A stretch of 64,000 bases of DNA from Deltaproteobacteria bacterium (lineage in GTDB: Bacteria > Myxococcota_A > Polyangia > Fen-1088): positions 1 to 64,000 of the forward strand of contig JAFGPX010000084.1 of assembly GCA_016935975.1 (NCBI GenBank), read 5' to 3'. This document shows, piece after piece, positions 44,320-54,096 of the stretch. Each line of letters opens with the position of its first letter. Within the stretch, counting starts at the first letter, position 1. The notes under the pieces were generated by a model that was not told where the DNA came from, made no database searches, and saw only the letters and a list, made by a program, of their open reading frames with translations. The translations under genes were made by a program, and so were the position numbers.

Positions 44320-45372
44320 ATGCGCTCCTTGAGCCGCCTTCTCGCGCTAGCCGTGCTCGGCGCAGTGGTGCTGCTCGCGTTGCTGGGAGTCGCCGCACCG
44401 TGGTCGCCCTCGGGGTGGTTCGCGCTGGGAACGCTGACGGTTGCTGCCGTGGCGCTGTTCATCAAGGAACGCCGGCCGCGGCGCGGGTTGGGCCTGGCTG
44501 CGCTTGTGCTGCTGGCCGTGCTGCTCGTGGTGCGCATCGTCGGCGCGGGCGATGGAATGATCGCGATGCGCACGTTGCCGGCCGGCGCTTCGGCGCGCTG
44601 GCTGGGGCGTCTGCTGGACGAACAGGATCTCGCCTTGGCGGGGGCGCGCCTCGTGGCGATGCGATGGCAGTTGCCTCCCGGCGAACGAGAGCGTCTTGTC
44701 CCCGCCATGCACGCGGCGTATGTGGCGATGCGACGGGACGACGTCTTCTTTCCCTCGCCGGTGCTCGACACCTTCCTAGGCCGCCAGACGGCGGGCGCCT
44801 TCGATGCCCTGGTCATCGAGCCGCGCGCCGAGCCCAAGCCCTCCGTGCCCATGAAGTTCGCCGTGATCTTTCTGCACGGCTACGCGGGCAACTTCACCCT
44901 CGAATGCTGGCTTCTGGCGCGGGCCGCGAGAGAGATCGGCGCGCTCACGGTCTGCCCGGCAACGGACTTTCGCGGACAGTGGCGGGGCGATGCCGGCGAG
45001 CGCATTCTGCGCGCTACTCTCGACTACTTGCACGGCCGCAACATCAAACGCGTGTTCCTCGCCGGCCTGTCGAACGGGGCCGTCGGCGCCGCTGCGCTCG
45101 CGCCACGCTTCGCCTCGCTGCTGCAGGGGTCGATTCTCATTTCCGGTGCGCCGGCCGCGGGCGCCAATGCGGGCCTGCCCACGCTGGTGGTGCATGGCGA
45201 GCATGACACCGTGGCGCCGGCCGCGGCAGCCCGCGCCTTCGCCGAACGCAATCGCGCCACCTACGCCGGCTTCCCCGGTGGCCACTTCGTGCTCCTGACC
45301 CAGCGCCGCGAAATCCAACGAACCATCGTGGATTGGCTGACGCGCCAGGCGGGCTACCGCGTGCGGCCTTGA
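44320..45372 (+). CDS. Membrane-anchored alpha/beta hydrolase
   Basis: ATG at 44320 gives 350 residues. Three hydrophobic segments lie in the first 80 residues, then a soluble serine-hydrolase domain: FAVIFLHGYAGNFTLECW (oxyanion strand), VFLAGLSNGAVGAAAL (nucleophile elbow GLSNG), LPTLVVHGEHDTVAP (acid) and FPGGHFVLL (catalytic His). The order and spacing fit the alpha/beta-hydrolase fold with an intact triad. The substrate is unknown. The gene follows the UbiD gene by 136 bases, perhaps in a separate transcript. Confidence 0.82.
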   Translation: MRSLSRLLALAVLGAVVLLALLGVAAPWSPSGWFALGTLTVAAVALFIKERRPRRGLGLAALVLLAVLLVVRIVGAGDGMIAMRTLPAGASARWLGRLLDEQDLALAGARLVAMRWQLPPGERERLVPAMHAAYVAMRRDDVFFPSPVLDTFLGRQTAGAFDALVIEPRAEPKPSVPMKFAVIFLHGYAGNFTLECWLLARAAREIGALTVCPATDFRGQWRGDAGERILRATLDYLHGRNIKRVFLAGLSNGAVGAAALAPRFASLLQGSILISGAPAAGANAGLPTLVVHGEHDTVAPAAAARAFAERNRATYAGFPGGHFVLLTQRREIQRTIVDWLTRQAGYRVRP

Positions 45373-45520
45373 TAGGCACCGTTGTCGCAGACGCTCGCTC
45401 GGGATGGCGAGCACGGCGTCGAGATCGAGACGTCGGTGTCGTCGTCGGCCATGGGACGATCGAACGACAGCGCGGACTCGGCGACGTCCTAGCGCGCATT
45501 CTTCACCACGATTGAGACCA

Positions 45521-45540
45521 GCGGCCGGGCGGCCGGCCGC
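45521..45540. terminator. Hairpin at the 3' end of the lipoprotein gene
   Basis: Seven-base arms GCGGCCG and CGGCCGC enclose a six-base loop immediately beyond the leftward stop at 45541. There is no T-run, so it is a weak candidate terminator between the convergent hydrolase and lipoprotein genes. Confidence 0.35.
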
Positions 45541-46107
45541 CTATGGGAAGGAACAGGCGAAGGGATCGCCGCACCCATACGTGGTCGAGCACGAGACCAG
45601 GCTGGCAAGGCACGTCGCACATGCGAAGTTGTTCGAGGCGTAGTTGAGCGCGCAATCGTTCTGGTAGTTGGTGCCGTTGGCATCGCACGGACTGGCGAGC
45701 ATGCAGTTGGCGTACGCCTGGCACACGCCGCCGGCCGCGGACGAGACGCCGTCCGAGTAGTAGCAGGCCACGAGCTTCGCGTTGCAGTTCGCTTGCAGGC
45801 AGCTCGCGAAGCCGGCCGGCGCCACGCAGGTGCCGCCCGTGGAGGAGATGCACATGGCGGTCGTCAGATCGCGCGCGCCGCCGGGCACGACGATGCTGCC
45901 GGCCCCCGAGGCGCCGCCGGCCCCACCGCCGGCGCCGCCCGCCGCTGGCACCGCGTTCCCGCCCTGGCCGCCGGCCGCGCCGCCAGGCCCAGGTGCCACG
46001 TCTCCCGGGCCGGCGTCGTTCCACACCGACATGAGGACGCTGGAATCGCCGTCGCAACTGGCCAACGACAGCAGCACGATCATCGAACCGATGGCTGGAA
46101 ACCGCAT
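45541..46107 (-). CDS. Small cysteine-rich lipoprotein
   Basis: The start at 46107 has GAGGAG four bases upstream. The 188 residues have lipobox LLSLASC (Cys18), a Gly/Ala-rich linker (about 35-72), and a C-terminal domain with about a dozen cysteines (CVAPAGFASCLQANCNAKL, VCQAYANCMLASPC, FACATCLASLVSC, TTYGCGDPFAC). The spacing resembles small disulfide-rich domains common in secreted myxobacterial proteins. I know no function. It is convergent with the alpha/beta hydrolase gene. Confidence 0.72.
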   Translation of the reverse strand: MRFPAIGSMIVLLSLASCDGDSSVLMSVWNDAGPGDVAPGPGGAAGGQGGNAVPAAGGAGGGAGGASGAGSIVVPGGARDLTTAMCISSTGGTCVAPAGFASCLQANCNAKLVACYYSDGVSSAAGGVCQAYANCMLASPCDANGTNYQNDCALNYASNNFACATCLASLVSCSTTYGCGDPFACSFP

Positions 46108-46221
46108 TTTGCTCCTCAGGCCGCAAGCGCCCTTCTTTCGAGTCTGCGCACCGTCGAGAATTCTGTCAAACCGCGTGCAGGCACGCCGGCCCGAAGTCGT
46201 GATGCCGATCCCATCGCCAAG

Positions 46222-48570
46222 TCAAGAGCCAGTGGTGACTTGCGCGCCCGGCCGCAGATCCGAGGTGGGTTCGAGCACCACGTTGTCGCCCGGATCCAAC
46301 CCCTGGATCACGATCGCCTCGGCCGCGTTGTGCTCGGCCGCGGTCACGGGACGCGCCTCGATGCGCCCGAGCGGCGAAACCACCAACACCTGCTGCCGGC
46401 GGCCCACGCTCTCGAGGGCGGAGGCCGGCAAGACCACGGCGCCATCGAACCGCGCCCGCGCCAGCCGCGCCGGGCGACCGAGCAGCGTCGAGGGCAAGGC
46501 GGCAATCTCCACGCTGACGTGGGTGTCGTCGTCGCGCCCTTGCCCCCGCGTGCAGGGGAACACATAGCCTTCTACCCCGACCTGGCAGAAACCGAGCCGG
46601 CGTGCCGCCGCGGCCTGGGCCCGCGGCAGCTCGAAGGTGGCCCGATGGCCGGCCGAGCGCAGACGCAGGGCCAGGCTGCCGGCCTCCACGGTGTCGCCGA
46701 CGCGCGCGAAGGTGTCTTCCACCTCGCCGGCCGTGCTCGCCACCACCGCGACCCGGCTCAGGGCGACCAGGGTCTTGGCGATCTTCGCCTTCCTGGACTC
46801 GACATTGGCTGCTTGTCGCTCTTCCTCGGCCGTGTTGCCGACCTGCCGCATGGCCTCCAGCATCTGCTGATAGAAGGCCAGACGTTCGCGCTGCTGGGCC
46901 AGCCGGTTCTGCAGAGGGCGCGCGGCCTCCACCGCCGCCAGAACGTCCCCGGCAACCACCGAGCTGCCGGCCGCTGCAACACGCGTGACCACTCCGGGCG
47001 CCGGGAACTTCATGACCGCGCCAGGCAACGCAGACACGACGGCAGCACCGGAGAAGTAGCGAAGCACGGTTCCAGGCGCGGCCGCCAGGGTGCGCACCTC
47101 GGGGCGAGACGCGGCACGAGTCTGGAAGAAGAAGGGCACGACGATGGCGAGCACCGCCGCGGCCGCCAGCACGCCGAGCGAGCCGAACACCAGCAGCGAG
47201 CGCCGCTGCCGCCTGCGCGCCGCCGCCTGCTGCGCGGCCGGTAGGGGCGGCAAGGGGGCCGGCGGCGGTGTCACGACCAGAGGGGCCAGCGGCCGAACGA
47301 CCGGGGTTGCCGACGGCGGCGGCGAAGGCTCGATGGGCCGTGGCGGAGGGGTGGGCAGCACCGGAAAGGCCGTGGAATCGAGGGGTCTTGGTGCGGCCGG
47401 TGCCGCTTGGGCTGGCGCGCCCACCTCCTCGGGGGCGACGCGCTCCTCTGGCAGCGCCTCCGGCGCGGATGCCGTTTCTACACGCGCGGACGCCGCAGGT
47501 GCGGGCGGCTCCGCGGGCGCTACCGCTGCGATCCCGGGCCCTTCGTCGCCCCGAGCCGTCGGCGCGGCGCCATTCTCGCCCCCTTCCTCCGGCGACCGAG
47601 CCGCTTCGCCCATGGGCCCTGGCGGCGACGGCGAGTCCTCGCGCGCCGCCACGGCCGGCCCAACCCCCTCGCCCGCCGCTGCCGGTGGCGAGGGGATCTC
47701 CTCGACGGATTGCGCCAAAGAGGCTGCTGCCTCGCCACGTTCGGCTGGCGACGAGGCGATCGCTTCGGGCTCTTGCGCGGTCGGCGTGAGCGGTTGCTCG
47801 GGCTCGGCCTCGGGCAATGCGGCGTCTTCCTCGACGGCCACCGGCGCCGGAGCCGCTTCTTCGGCAACCGTCGGCACAGAAGCCCATTCCTCGGCAACTG
47901 CCGCCCCGGGATCGGATTCCTCGACGCCGGCCGCCGCGGGAGCCGCTTCTTCGACAGCCGGCTCCTGCGGTGCCGGGACGCCGCCGGGCACCTCGACGAC
48001 CGCGGGCGCCGCCGTCTCGGCAACTGCCGGTTGCGGCGCCGGAGACTTGTCGCGCGCCGGTGCCGGCGCGGGCGCGGATTCCTCGGGCACGGCCGCTGCC
48101 TCGGGCATGTCTTCCCGAGGGATCTCCTCAAATGGCGGAACCACCTCCGCGAGCGCTCGGGCGGGCCCCGGCCCGGGCTTCGCCGTGACCGCCGGCGCAG
48201 CGGGAGCGGCCGGCCGACTCGCTTCGAGAATCTCCGCGCCTGCCTCGCGTTGCAAAGCCGCGCCCTCGACGGCCCCACCCTCGACGCGTGCACCGGCCAC
48301 TGCGGGTTCGAGAAACCCCAGCTCGTGCAGGCGGGCCGCGAATCCCCGCAACTCGTCTTCCTTCGGTTCCACTCCGCCGGCGAGCTTGAGCCACGCGGCG
48401 ACCTGCCCGTAGTCCAGACCATCGAAGGCGAGGGCAACGCGGTATTCGAAGTCGTAGAAACGGAAACTTGCGCCCGTGGCCGGATCGCGAACATCGACAC
48501 ACCTTTGCCCATCGGCCTCAAGCGGCACGGCCTCGAGGTCGCGACGAAAGCGCGGTCGCTGAAGCGGCAT
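46222..48570 (-). CDS. PqqD-like / HlyD-like adaptor fusion with long acidic linker
   Basis: The start at 48570 has AAGGA seven bases upstream and gives 782 residues. The N-terminal 95 residues resemble a PqqD-type peptide-binding domain (RCVDVRDPATGASFRFYD, YRVALAFDGLDYGQVAAW, RLHELGFLEP). Then about 340 residues of Ala/Pro/Glu repeats (about 115-455), a membrane segment (458-481, SLLVFGSLGVLAAAAVLAIV) and a HlyD-type periplasmic adaptor (about 490-782) with a lipoyl-like region (GVVTRVAAAGSSVVAGDVLA), a coiled-coil hairpin and a second half-motif (TAGEVEDTFARVGDTVEAG). Such proteins usually work with an M50 peptidase or ABC exporter, neither adjacent here. A role in peptide export is inferred. 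The long linker is unusual. Confidence 0.72.
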   Translation of the reverse strand: MPLQRPRFRRDLEAVPLEADGQRCVDVRDPATGASFRFYDFEYRVALAFDGLDYGQVAAWLKLAGGVEPKEDELRGFAARLHELGFLEPAVAGARVEGGAVEGAALQREAGAEILEASRPAAPAAPAVTAKPGPGPARALAEVVPPFEEIPREDMPEAAAVPEESAPAPAPARDKSPAPQPAVAETAAPAVVEVPGGVPAPQEPAVEEAAPAAAGVEESDPGAAVAEEWASVPTVAEEAAPAPVAVEEDAALPEAEPEQPLTPTAQEPEAIASSPAERGEAAASLAQSVEEIPSPPAAAGEGVGPAVAAREDSPSPPGPMGEAARSPEEGGENGAAPTARGDEGPGIAAVAPAEPPAPAASARVETASAPEALPEERVAPEEVGAPAQAAPAAPRPLDSTAFPVLPTPPPRPIEPSPPPSATPVVRPLAPLVVTPPPAPLPPLPAAQQAAARRRQRRSLLVFGSLGVLAAAAVLAIVVPFFFQTRAASRPEVRTLAAAPGTVLRYFSGAAVVSALPGAVMKFPAPGVVTRVAAAGSSVVAGDVLAAVEAARPLQNRLAQQRERLAFYQQMLEAMRQVGNTAEEERQAANVESRKAKIAKTLVALSRVAVVASTAGEVEDTFARVGDTVEAGSLALRLRSAGHRATFELPRAQAAAARRLGFCQVGVEGYVFPCTRGQGRDDDTHVSVEIAALPSTLLGRPARLARARFDGAVVLPASALESVGRRQQVLVVSPLGRIEARPVTAAEHNAAEAIVIQGLDPGDNVVLEPTSDLRPGAQVTTGS

Positions 48571-48843
48571 GGATCGATCCTTACAGCGCGGCCCGCCCGC
48601 CAACAAGGCCAAGCTGCGACGCGTCGGCGCCATCCTTGCGTCTGGATTGTCGAAGCCCGCGCTGTGGTGAGCCGTCCGGCAGTCGCTCGTCGTGCAGACG
48701 GTTCGTGGCGCTGGCCCCAACGCCACTCGTTCAGGAAACATCCAGAGGAGAAACAGAGCCGCAAGGCCTGGGTATTCCGGTACCCCTAGCCATCTCCGTT
48801 CTCCGTTCCTGCTTGTCTTTCCCTTGCGCGACCGGCATTGGGG

Positions 48844-50436
48844 CTAGCTACATGCACCGCAGCGCCGGGATTCGCTCGCCAGACGCAGCAGGCGCTCGCT
48901 CGTGGGGCGGTCGGCCGAAAGGGCGTCCACGCTCACGGGCATGCGATAGGTCCAGTTGTGCTCGTTGACCGAGCCCGGCACGTTGACTCGTTCGCGCGCC
49001 CCCAGCAGATCCTGGAACGGCAGCAGGCACAGATCCGAGGCCGAGTGGTAGAGCACGGACAGCAACGTGTCCCGGACCCCGTCGTCGAAGCCGCGCTGGC
49101 AATCGAGATGGGCAAGCCCGGAAATGCGCGCGAGGTAGCCGCGCTGCTCGGGGGAAAGCCCGTCGTACCAAACCGCCTGCGTCTCCGTGTCGTGCGTGCC
49201 CGAGGTGGCCACGGAGATCTCGGGCCATTTGGCCGGATCGCGATAGAACTGCCGCATGCGTCCGTCGCGCCACAAGTCGTCCTTCTCCCAGCGCAAGACC
49301 CGGTAGCCGGGAACGCGCAGGCGGACGAGCGAGGGCCGCAGAAATTCCGGCACCATGCCCAGATCCTCGGCGATGACCTCGCCGTATTCGCCCATGATGG
49401 ACAGCAGGGTTTCCCCAAGGCGGATCTGCGCCTCCTCGTCGGTCGGCGAGAAACCTGATCTGCGTCGGTCGGCCGAGCGATAGTAGGTGCGGTACATGCC
49501 GATCACGTGGTCCACGCGGTAGAGGCCGAAGAGGCGTCCGTTGCGCTCGGCCCGCCGCCGCATCCACTGGAAGTCGGTCTTCTCCATGGCGCGCCAGTCG
49601 TAAAGCGGCAGGCCCCAATCCTGCCCCTCGGGGCACAGATTGTCGGGCGGGGTGCCCACGCGCAGCCCCAAGCGAAACAGGTGGCGCTCCTTCCATACGT
49701 CGGCGGAATCCTCGGCCACCATGAAGGGCAAATCGCCCATGAGGTCCACGCCCAGCGCCGCCGCCTCCTGCCGGGCAGCCCGCCACTGCTCGTCGAGCTG
49801 CCACTGCTGCCAGCACACGAAAAGAATCTCCTCTGCGTGCTCCTGCGCGGCGGCGGCCAGCGCGGCCGGCTGGTGCGCGGCCAGCGCCTTCGGCCACTCC
49901 TTCCAATGCTTGGCGAATGCCTGGTGAAGGACCGTGAACAGCGCGTAGTCCTTCAACCAGTCGCGATTCTCCTCGCGGAACTGTTCGAGTTGGCGAGCGC
50001 GCCGGCTGCGCTTCGGCCACTCGCGGGCGTGGAAGCTGGCAAACGCGAGTCGCGTGCCGCGCTCCTTGAGCGGCCGCAACCGGGCCCAGGGCACGGCCCC
50101 GGCGGCAGCCACTTCGTCGAGCAGACGCCTGTCTTGGTCGGTGAGAGCCGCTCGCCCGCCGGCGGCGGCGAAGTCCGGGCATGCGTCCAGGCCCAGGTAC
50201 GCCGGATCGAGGGCGAAAGCCGTGGCCGCGGCATAGGGGCTGTTCTCCCCGCCGCTGACCGCGCACACCGGCAGCATCTGCACGACGCGGATGCCGGCCC
50301 GCGCGGCCCATCGGGCCATGGCCACGACGTCCGGGATCTCGCCTAGCCCCCACCCGGTCGGGGTGCGAACCGAGAAAAGGGGAATGAGCACGCCGGCGCG
50401 CCGCTGTCTCGGTCTTGGCCCGTTGCTACCAGGCAT
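48844..50436 (-). CDS. malQ: GH77 4-alpha-glucanotransferase (amylomaltase)
   Basis: Transfers alpha-1,4-glucan segments between maltodextrins in the cytoplasm. The 530 residues match bacterial MalQ (about 500-690). Motifs are GVLIPLFSVRTPTGWGLGEI, MLPVCAVSGGENSPYAAATA, LYRVDHVIGMYRTYY (nucleophile Asp), GEVIAEDLGMVPE (acid/base Glu), SGTHDTETQ (third Asp) and VNEHNWTYRMP. The catalytic loop is complete. It is divergent from the nucleotide-sugar epimerase gene, with 40 bases between the starts. Glycogen metabolism is its likely role. Confidence 0.95.
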   Translation of the reverse strand: MPGSNGPRPRQRRAGVLIPLFSVRTPTGWGLGEIPDVVAMARWAARAGIRVVQMLPVCAVSGGENSPYAAATAFALDPAYLGLDACPDFAAAGGRAALTDQDRRLLDEVAAAGAVPWARLRPLKERGTRLAFASFHAREWPKRSRRARQLEQFREENRDWLKDYALFTVLHQAFAKHWKEWPKALAAHQPAALAAAAQEHAEEILFVCWQQWQLDEQWRAARQEAAALGVDLMGDLPFMVAEDSADVWKERHLFRLGLRVGTPPDNLCPEGQDWGLPLYDWRAMEKTDFQWMRRRAERNGRLFGLYRVDHVIGMYRTYYRSADRRRSGFSPTDEEAQIRLGETLLSIMGEYGEVIAEDLGMVPEFLRPSLVRLRVPGYRVLRWEKDDLWRDGRMRQFYRDPAKWPEISVATSGTHDTETQAVWYDGLSPEQRGYLARISGLAHLDCQRGFDDGVRDTLLSVLYHSASDLCLLPFQDLLGARERVNVPGSVNEHNWTYRMPVSVDALSADRPTSERLLRLASESRRCGACS

Positions 50437-50475
50437 CGATTTCCAGTTCGGCTATGATACGGCTTCCCCTCCCTC

Positions 50476-51462
<987 letters not shown>

Positions 51463-51470
51463 GACCGGAG

Positions 51471-51634
51471 CGCGACACGCGGATCGCACGAGCGTGGGCG
51501 AGAGCGTGCTCGTGGGGGGTACGCGAACCGCGCGAGGCGTGAGCGGCCGTACGCGGACCGTCCCACGCCTCCCGCCGCACGCATCACCCACACGGACACG
51601 CTCACGCTCGCCCACGCGCGTGCCGCGTCCCGCG
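51471..51634. repeat. About 164-bp imperfect palindrome between epimerase and ABC genes
   Basis: The left part (51471-51550) and the reverse complement of the right part (51560-51634) align over most of their length, with shared blocks CGCG..ACGCGG, GCGTGGGCGAG, AGCGTG..CGTG.GGGT and GAGGCGTG. The loop is only about ten bases. The structure would form a long imperfect hairpin in RNA or a cruciform in DNA. The ABC ATPase ribosome site lies about 20 bases downstream, so it could be a regulatory leader, an attenuator or a small palindromic mobile element. Confidence 0.7.
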
Positions 51635-51663
51635 CCCCGGCTTTCCACTGCGGCGGAGTCACC

Positions 51664-52596
51664 ATGAGCGAGATCGTCCTGCGTGCCGACGGGCTGGCCA
51701 AGACCTTTCGCCTCGGGTTCTTGCGCAAGCGCATCGAAGCGGTCCGGGAAGCAACCTTCGACGTCCAGCGCGGCGAGATCTTCGGGTACCTCGGCCCCAA
51801 CGGCTCGGGCAAAACCACCACGCTCAAGATGCTCATGGGCCTGGTCTTCCCCACCCGCGGCCGCGCCGAGGTCCTGGGCCGGCCGGTACCGAACCGCGAA
51901 GCCAAGCGCCGGCTCGGCTACCTGCCGGAGAGCCCCTATTTCTATGAATACCTCGCCCCCGAGGAATTCCTCGACCTGGTCGGCGCCCTGTGCGACGTGC
52001 CGCGGGCAATTCGGCGGGAGCGCGCGGCCAAGCTCATCGCCCGCGTCGGCCTCGAGCAGGCGCGCGGCCGGCCCCTGCGCAAGTTCTCGAAAGGCATGCT
52101 CCAACGTATCGGCATCGCGCAGGCCTTGATGGGCGATCCCGAGCTGGTCGTGCTCGACGAGCCCATGACCGGCCTCGATCCCCTGGGCCGCAAGGAGATC
52201 CGCGACCTCATGCTCGAACTTCGGCGCGAGGGCCGCACCGTGGTGTATTCCACCCATATCCTGCCCGACGTGGAGATGACCTGCGACCGCGTGGCCATGA
52301 TCTTCGCGGGACGCATCCGCAGCGTGGGCCCGCTGGCGGAGCTTCTGACCGCGCGCCTGCTCTCCACCGAGGTGTGCCTGAGCCCGGGTGCGGGGACGCT
52401 CCCGCCGCTGCCCGCGGGCGCCACCACCAGACAGAGCCCCGACGGCTTGCTCGTCGATCTGCCCGAGGGCACGGACGTGGACGCTTGCCTGCGGGCAGTG
52501 CTGGCCGGCGGCTGCCACGTCCTCTCGGTGACCCCCCGCCGGGAATCGCTCGAGGATCTCTTCCTCCGCCAGGCCGCGGAAAAGGGGGCGGCATGA
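51664..52596 (+). CDS. ABC transporter ATP-binding protein
   Basis: Provides ATP-driven power for a membrane exporter. The 310 residues show Walker A GPNGSGKTT, the Q-loop region LGYLPESPYF, the signature KFSKGMLQR, Walker B LVVLDEP, the D-loop GLDP and the switch His in YSTHI. The last 80 residues form the accessory domain of the ABC-2 exporter class. GCGGAG lies five bases upstream of the ATG. The stop overlaps the permease start by four bases. The substrate is unknown; the CcmA/NatA-like class often exports lipids, drugs or polysaccharides. Confidence 0.95.
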   Translation: MSEIVLRADGLAKTFRLGFLRKRIEAVREATFDVQRGEIFGYLGPNGSGKTTTLKMLMGLVFPTRGRAEVLGRPVPNREAKRRLGYLPESPYFYEYLAPEEFLDLVGALCDVPRAIRRERAAKLIARVGLEQARGRPLRKFSKGMLQRIGIAQALMGDPELVVLDEPMTGLDPLGRKEIRDLMLELRREGRTVVYSTHILPDVEMTCDRVAMIFAGRIRSVGPLAELLTARLLSTEVCLSPGAGTLPPLPAGATTRQSPDGLLVDLPEGTDVDACLRAVLAGGCHVLSVTPRRESLEDLFLRQAAEKGAA

Positions 52597-53378
52597 ATCG
52601 CGTCATCGCCATCGCCTGGAACACCTTCCGGGAAGCCGTACGCAACAAGATCCTCTACAGCCTGCTCTTCTTCGCGGTGCTGATCATCCTGTCCGCGCTC
52701 GCCATCGGCAATCTGACCCTGCACGAAGAGGTGCGCACCATCCGCGATATCGGTCTCTTCGGCATCGACCTCTTCGGGGTCATCATCGCGATTTTCGTGG
52801 GCGTCAACCTCCTGTACAAGGAGCTCGACCTCAAGACCGTCTACACCATCCTGCCCAAACCCCTGCACCGCTGGGAGTTCGTCTTCGGCAAGTGGCTGGG
52901 CATGCTGCTCACCCTCGCCGTACAGATATCGGTCATGGGAATCGTCTTGGCCGCGGTCCTCGCGGCGCAGGGCGCCCGGTTCGACCTGCCCACGGCCAAG
53001 GCGGTGTGGCTGCTCTTCGTCAACGTGATGCTCGTCACCTCCATCGCCGTCTTCTTTTCGGCCTTCTCCAGCCCGTTTCTCTCCGGGTTCTTCGCCCTGG
53101 GCTGCTTCGTGGTCGGCCGCTCCGTGCCCGACATCCGCGCACTGGGCGAAAAGCTGGGGCCCGCCGCCAACGCGGTGCTGAACATGCTGTGCGACCTGAT
53201 CCCGAACCTTCACCTCTTCTACCCCTCGGGCGCCATCGTCGGGGCCGAGGAGGTTTCCGTACACCGCCAGTTCGTGGGCAGCGACTACATCCTGTCGGCC
53301 ACCGGCTACGGCGTCGCGTATTCGTTCATCGTGCTGCTCCTGGCCATGCTGATCTTCCGCAAGCGGGATTTCGTCTGA
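52593..53378 (+). CDS. ABC-2 type transporter permease
   Basis: The 261-residue protein has about six membrane segments, starting with IAWNTFREAVRNKILYSLLF and including GVIIAIFVGVNLLYKELDLKT and SFIVLLLAMLIFRKRDF. The KELDLKTVYTILPKPLHRWEF motif is typical of the family, where the first cytoplasmic loop contacts the ATPase. ATGA overlap with the ATPase and a one-base overlap (TGATG) with the next gene indicate a coupled operon. The protein is the likely pore of the exporter. Confidence 0.92.
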   Translation: MNRVIAIAWNTFREAVRNKILYSLLFFAVLIILSALAIGNLTLHEEVRTIRDIGLFGIDLFGVIIAIFVGVNLLYKELDLKTVYTILPKPLHRWEFVFGKWLGMLLTLAVQISVMGIVLAAVLAAQGARFDLPTAKAVWLLFVNVMLVTSIAVFFSAFSSPFLSGFFALGCFVVGRSVPDIRALGEKLGPAANAVLNMLCDLIPNLHLFYPSGAIVGAEEVSVHRQFVGSDYILSATGYGVAYSFIVLLLAMLIFRKRDFV

Positions 53379-54022
53379 TGCACGGTTGGCGGCGGCAACT
53401 CATCATCGTGGCTGCCGGTGTGGTTTCCGCCCTAGCCATTGTCGTGGTGCGCTTGCTGCTGGACGCGCACACGGCCCTTGCCAACGGCGCGGAGGCCGAG
53501 CTGCGAGGGGACACGGCCGCCGCCATCCGGCACTATATGGATGCGGGGCGTCTGTACGTGCCGGGCAGTCCCTTCACCCGTGACGCGCTTGACCACTTGG
53601 ATAGCATGGCCGTGGCCGCGGTCACGCGCGGCGACTACCAGACGGCGCGCGCCGCGTTCGAGGCAGAACGCGCGGCAATACTCAGCACGCGCTCCTTCTA
53701 CTCCCCCTACCAAAGCCGCTTGCCAAGCCTCGAACTCCGGCTCGCGCGCCTGCTGGCTGCCAGCGAAGGGCGCGCTGCGCTATCCGCTTTCGACAAGCGG
53801 GCCTCTTGGCACCAGGCCAGGCTCGCGCAGCGGCCGGGCCCCCACACGGGGTGGGTCCTGCTGGCGCTTCTCGGCCTGGCAACCTGGGTGTCGAGCGGCG
53901 TGTTGTTCTTCCGTCACGGGCTTGACTCCCGCTTCGGACTCCGCCGTGTCCCGGCAGTTCTAGCGGCCTCGGGCTTCGTGCTGGGACTCGGCCTTTTTCT
54001 TATCGGCCTGCGCCTAGCCTAG
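53378..54022 (+). CDS. Membrane protein coupled to the ABC exporter
   Basis: The ATG at 53378 overlaps the permease stop by one base (TGATG). The 214 residues have an N-terminal hydrophobic segment (LIIVAAGVVSALAIVVVRLLL), a soluble helical middle with TPR-like features (AEAELRGDTAAAIRHYMDAG, AAVTRGDYQTARAAFEAERA), and two C-terminal membrane segments (WVLLALLGLATWVSSGVLFF and VLAASGFVLGLGLFLIGLRL). The middle probably lies outside the cytoplasm. No family is known to me. Its coupling suggests a subunit or accessory factor of the exporter. Confidence 0.75.
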   Translation: MHGWRRQLIIVAAGVVSALAIVVVRLLLDAHTALANGAEAELRGDTAAAIRHYMDAGRLYVPGSPFTRDALDHLDSMAVAAVTRGDYQTARAAFEAERAAILSTRSFYSPYQSRLPSLELRLARLLAASEGRAALSAFDKRASWHQARLAQRPGPHTGWVLLALLGLATWVSSGVLFFRHGLDSRFGLRRVPAVLAASGFVLGLGLFLIGLRLA

Positions 54023-54096
54023 CCTGCCGTTTTTCCGCAGGATCATGGAGTCTGACCGCGATTTCGATGCTAGAAACTGGGTTCCGGCTCAAGCTT

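Noticed and set aside
46166-47887. 573-codon frame overlapping the PqqD/HlyD gene on the same strand
   Set aside because: Arg/Gly/Ala-rich shadow in another phase; the HlyD frame has the ribosome site and domains.
54021-54042. Hairpin with T-run (CCTGC/GCAGG) after the ABC operon
   Set aside because: Only five paired bases, with the T-run in the loop rather than after the stem.
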